Shown here one piece after another: positions 61,402-64,000 of a DNA stretch of 64,000 bases. The notes beneath the pieces are model-generated. The model searched no databases and was not told where the DNA came from. It saw only the letters and a program-made list of their open reading frames with translations. Both the position numbers and the translations under genes were made by a program. Source of the DNA: Paraburkholderia sp. Ac-20340 (GTDB taxonomy: Bacteria; Pseudomonadota; Gammaproteobacteria; Burkholderiales; Burkholderiaceae); contig NZ_JAAGPR010000006.1 in assembly GCF_017104965.1 (NCBI RefSeq), forward strand, positions 124,001 through 188,000. Direction: 5' to 3'. Position 1 is the first letter of the stretch. Each line of letters opens with the position of its first letter.

Positions 61402-62322
61402 GTGACAGACGTTATTTCTCCAGCCGATCTTGGCTTTTTTTCTACGCTGGCCGCCTGCGGCAGTTTGAGTTCGGCGGCGCGCGAACTCGGTCTCACACCG
61501 GCCGCCGTCAGCAAGCGGCTCACGCTGATGGAGCAGCGCGCCGGCGTCACGCTGGTCAATCGAACCACGCGCCGCATGCTGCTGACGCCCGAGGGCGAGG
61601 TCTATCTGGAGCGTGCGCGGCGCATCCTCGATCAGATAGACGAACTGAGTGAGGTATTAACCAGTTCCAGATCGACGCCCAAAGGGCTATTGCGGGTCAA
61701 CGCGACGCTGGGTTTCGGCCGCAGTCACATCGGCCCGGCGATTTCGCGCTTTCTCAAGTGCTACCCGCAAGTTTCCGTGCAACTCCAGCTTTCCGTGACG
61801 CCGCCGCCGCTTTCGGACGACAGCTTCGACGTCTGCATCCGCTTTGGCGAGCCCCCCGATCTGCGCGTCGTGGCGAGAAGACTGGCGGCGAACCGGCGCG
61901 TGCTGTGCGCATCGCCCGCGTATCTGGCCGCGCACGGCACGCCAGTCACACCGCACGAACTCACTCGCCACAATTGCATCGGGATCAGGCAGGGCGACGA
62001 AGCCTATGGCGTGTGGCGGCTGACCAGCGAGCGCGGCGCGAACGCAAAAAGCGAAGCCTTGCGTGTGAACGGCAATCTGACGACCAACGACGGCGAGATC
62101 GCCGTGAAATGGGCGCTCGACGGTCACGGCATCCTGATGCGTGCAGAGTGGGATGTGAAGGATTACATCGCAGATGGACGGCTCGTGATCGTCCTGCCCG
62201 AATACCGCACGCCGGGCGCGGATATCTACGCCGTCTATGCCCAGCGCCACCAGCTTTCTACGCGCGTGCGCGCGTTCGTCGATTTTCTGAGTAGCGAACT
62301 GGAAAAAGCCGGAGGAACTTGA
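61402..62322 (+). CDS. LysR family regulator of the tartrate genes
   Basis: A 306-residue regulator, normal for LysR. The helix-turn-helix is FFSTLAACGSLSSAARELGLTPAAVSKRLTLMEQRAG and the C-terminal half is a substrate-binding domain (LLRVNATLGFGRSHIGPAISRFL, LCASPAYLAAHG). It belongs to the TtdR/DmlR-like branch. The GTG at 61402 gives MTDVISPADLGFF; a longer frame from 61339 would run through the regulatory block. It is divergent from ttuC. Control of ttuC and ttdAB is inferred from the shared block. Confidence 0.88.
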   Translation: MTDVISPADLGFFSTLAACGSLSSAARELGLTPAAVSKRLTLMEQRAGVTLVNRTTRRMLLTPEGEVYLERARRILDQIDELSEVLTSSRSTPKGLLRVNATLGFGRSHIGPAISRFLKCYPQVSVQLQLSVTPPPLSDDSFDVCIRFGEPPDLRVVARRLAANRRVLCASPAYLAAHGTPVTPHELTRHNCIGIRQGDEAYGVWRLTSERGANAKSEALRVNGNLTTNDGEIAVKWALDGHGILMRAEWDVKDYIADGRLVIVLPEYRTPGADIYAVYAQRHQLSTRVRAFVDFLSSELEKAGGT

Positions 62323-62691
62323 AGCCGTGACGAGCCACGCGCGCTGACTGTCTGATGCATGCAACGCACGTGGCTCGTTATCGACATGAAATTTTCCTCA
62401 TATCGGTTCTCAATTCTAAATTTTGTTTATGTTTTGATCGGGATCGATCTTGTTTTTCTGTGCGATCCGGCTGGCGATAACTGAAAAAATATAAAAGAAG
62501 TTTCATTTGTGAATGGAGGGAAAAGTGGCTTTTCCCTCTCCGTAAAACATAACGTCCTTCGCTGTATAGAATCCGCCGCGCTCAAGCATTTTCCCAAAGA
62601 GCATCATCGCCGATATCGCTTTCCTTACGATCTGTTTGGAATGCGAATAAAAAAGGCGAGGAGGGAGGTATACAGTTGAAGGCGTTTTCAT
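62323..62691. other. 369-bp intergenic region before the porin gene
   Basis: Apart from the hairpin at its start, the region is AT-rich between 62,390 and 62,500, where the porin promoter probably is. GGAGGGAGGT (62660-62669) is a strong purine tract about 20 nt before the porin ATG. I see no further gene. Confidence 0.5.
62330..62378 (+). terminator. Long-loop hairpin after the LysR gene
   Basis: ACGAGCCACG (62330-62339) and CGTGGCTCGT (62369-62378) form a perfect 10-bp stem with a 29-nt loop, 7 bp after the LysR stop. No clear T-run. Confidence 0.5.
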
Positions 62692-63735
62692 ATGAAGAAG
62701 TGGCTTGTCTCGCTGTTGTGCGGGGCCGGGTCGGTGGCCGCGCACGCACAGTCGTCCGTCACGCTTTACGGCACGGTCGATGAAGGTTTGCAGTATCTCA
62801 CCCATTCCAGCAGCAGCGGTCACGCCGAAGTGGGGCTGCAGTCCGGCAATGCGATTCCGTCGCTCTTCGGCATCAAAGGTCAGGAAGATCTGGGAAGCGG
62901 TCGCAAGGCGTATTTCGACCTTGAGAGCGGCTATGTCGTGAATACGGGCCAACAGGCCGATTCAAGCTCGCTGTTCAATCGCTATGCTTTCGTGGGTCTC
63001 GAAGATCCCACTTGGGGTTCGGTCGAACTCGGTCGCCAGTGGAATCTGATGTTCCAGGCGTTGCTGGATTTCGACGCCACGAGCATGGCGCAGTACTCGC
63101 TGCTTTCCACCAATCTCTTTCCTGCGCAATCGGACTGGCCCAGCAACGCCATTAAATATCGTTCGCCCGTCATTGCGGGCTTTAGCGCGAGTGCGGAATA
63201 TTCATTCGGTCAGCAGATCGCGGGCGATTCGCGTGCGGGACGCTATATGGGCGCGTCGCTTGCCTACGATCGAGGCTCGCTCTCCATGCGCGCCATCTAT
63301 GAGGACACGCGCGGCGAACTCGATACTACCACTGGCATTTCCGAGGCAAATCGCGTCGAGCGACGCGCAACGTTAGCAGCGAAATATCGTTTCGACCGTC
63401 TCTCTCTGATGGGCGGCTACGCGAATATCTCCGGCGATCTGGGCCTGAGTCCCGCTGGCAATCTCTATTGGGCCGGCATGACCTACACGCTTACGCCCAA
63501 GGTCACCGTACTCGGCGAAGCGATTCATCACGACATGTTCCATGGCCGTGGCGAACCCACATGGGTTGTTATCGGCGGGCAGTACAACCTGTCGCCGCGC
63601 ACTTTCCTGTATGGATTCGCGGGTTACCTCGATAACCATGGTGCGAATACCGTGAGCCTCAATGCGCTCGATTCGACCCAGCCTTACGGCATGAGTCAGA
63701 CCGGCGTTCAGATCGGCATCAATCACTCGTTTTAA
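62692..63735 (+). CDS. Gram-negative porin (Omp32 type)
   Basis: An outer-membrane trimeric channel of 347 residues, usual for Burkholderiaceae. The signal peptide (SLLCGAGSVAAHAQ) is followed by SSVTLYGTVDEGLQYL, FGIKGQEDLGSGRKAYFDLESGY and the porin end GVQIGINHSF with its C-terminal Phe. Expected constriction-loop sequence is present (LGRQWNLMFQ). It is placed right after the tartrate genes and may take up their substrates. The next gene starts 27 bp on. Confidence 0.93.
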   Translation: MKKWLVSLLCGAGSVAAHAQSSVTLYGTVDEGLQYLTHSSSSGHAEVGLQSGNAIPSLFGIKGQEDLGSGRKAYFDLESGYVVNTGQQADSSSLFNRYAFVGLEDPTWGSVELGRQWNLMFQALLDFDATSMAQYSLLSTNLFPAQSDWPSNAIKYRSPVIAGFSASAEYSFGQQIAGDSRAGRYMGASLAYDRGSLSMRAIYEDTRGELDTTTGISEANRVERRATLAAKYRFDRLSLMGGYANISGDLGLSPAGNLYWAGMTYTLTPKVTVLGEAIHHDMFHGRGEPTWVVIGGQYNLSPRTFLYGFAGYLDNHGANTVSLNALDSTQPYGMSQTGVQIGINHSF

Positions 63736-63762
63736 ACATTCGCGATAGTGCGGAGAAAACTG

Positions 63763-64000
63763 ATGAGTACTTCGTTGATCCGGGCCGCGTGTGCCCTGGT
63801 GTTGCTGAATTCGGCTGTCGCAATGGCACAAACGCCAGATGCAATCACGCAAATCGTGGATGCGAAAACGGCTTCGTCTGCGCAAGCCAATAAGTCTGCT
63901 CACGCGGCGCCGATCACGCTTTCCACCGATCTCGCGCCCGCGAACGTCAGCGACGCAGCACTGATCGCCAATGACCAGATTCCTTTCCAGAACGTATGGG
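63763..64000 (+). CDS. Secreted protein, start only (cut by window end)
   Basis: An open frame of 79 complete codons that runs off the window. It starts MSTSLIRAACALVLLNSAVAM with a signal peptide (cleavage after AMA) and has GGAGAA before the ATG. The rest (QTPDAITQIVDAKTASSAQA, LSTDLAPANVSDAALIANDQ) does not match a family I know. It follows the porin gene by 27 bp, so the two are probably one operon. Confidence 0.65.
   Translation, partial: MSTSLIRAACALVLLNSAVAMAQTPDAITQIVDAKTASSAQANKSAHAAPITLSTDLAPANVSDAALIANDQIPFQNVW

Overview
The window looks like a chromosomal segment of a high-GC betaproteobacterium of the Burkholderiaceae, most like Paraburkholderia or Caballeronia. The case rests on the GC-rich codon use, an Omp32-type porin, a NodT/EmrAB-type efflux operon, a small-subunit/GMC/cytochrome c dehydrogenase operon of the Burkholderia type, and the dense mix of TetR, LysR and PadR regulators. 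I cannot fix the genus from sequence alone. I found no tRNA, rRNA, CRISPR array, prophage or insertion sequence. It reads as ordinary core and metabolic-accessory DNA.

Layout. 0-3.8 kb: end of recD, then ohr and a TetR gene with three copies of one 18-bp operator. 3.8-9.7 kb: a LysE exporter, then a CecR-like repressor divergent from a three-gene drug efflux operon (membrane fusion protein, DHA2 pump, NodT channel). 9.8-14.6 kb: kdgT, a translationally coupled catalase/cytochrome b561 pair, a GFA-type zinc protein and an aldehyde dehydrogenase. 14.8-20 kb: a siderophore receptor behind a Fur-like box, then a Tat-exported phospholipase C with a small lipoprotein. 20.5-25.3 kb: an Omp85-type barrel, a barrel with two homologous halves, and a compact lipoprotein / mini-membrane protein / 32-residue ORF / MCE-protein operon with a TetR box. 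25.5-34.8 kb: TetR, FucU-type mutarotase, DUF1330, a strong candidate small RNA (about 27,686-27,746) with two anti-Shine-Dalgarno repeats, a TPR/glycosyltransferase-like protein, aldo/keto reductase, zinc alcohol dehydrogenase, a Na/Pi cotransporter gene broken by a deletion, and a MarR gene. 34.9-41.7 kb: zwf, mntH, a beta-propeller/sterol desaturase pair and a class I DAHP synthase gene. 41.8-44.9 kb: a YqjI-like His-rich PadR regulator, a YqjH-like ferric reductase and an MFS carrier. 45.4-49.3 kb: a membrane-bound sugar/gluconate dehydrogenase operon. 51.6-62.3 kb: a tartrate locus (ttdAB, ttuC, an MFS carrier and a LysR regulator) with a molybdenum hydroxylase/cytochrome c operon and a PadR/HAAS pair inside it. 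The window ends with a porin and the start of a secreted protein.

How the parts fit. Two periplasmic dehydrogenase modules (GMC-type and molybdopterin-type) each carry their own paralogous triheme cytochrome c, so both should feed the respiratory chain from outside the cytoplasmic membrane. The tartrate genes appear to be one regulon: a conserved block of about 55 bp, beginning ACTTTACCCAA and ending CTTTAACT, lies upstream of both ttdA and ttuC, and the second copy sits against the LysR gene. Iron is addressed by the Fur-boxed receptor and the YqjH-like reductase, and oxidative stress by ohr, the catalase, zwf and mntH.

The least explained items are the small RNA candidate, the lipoprotein/small-protein/MCE operon, the duplicated barrel, and several perfect palindromes in promoter regions.
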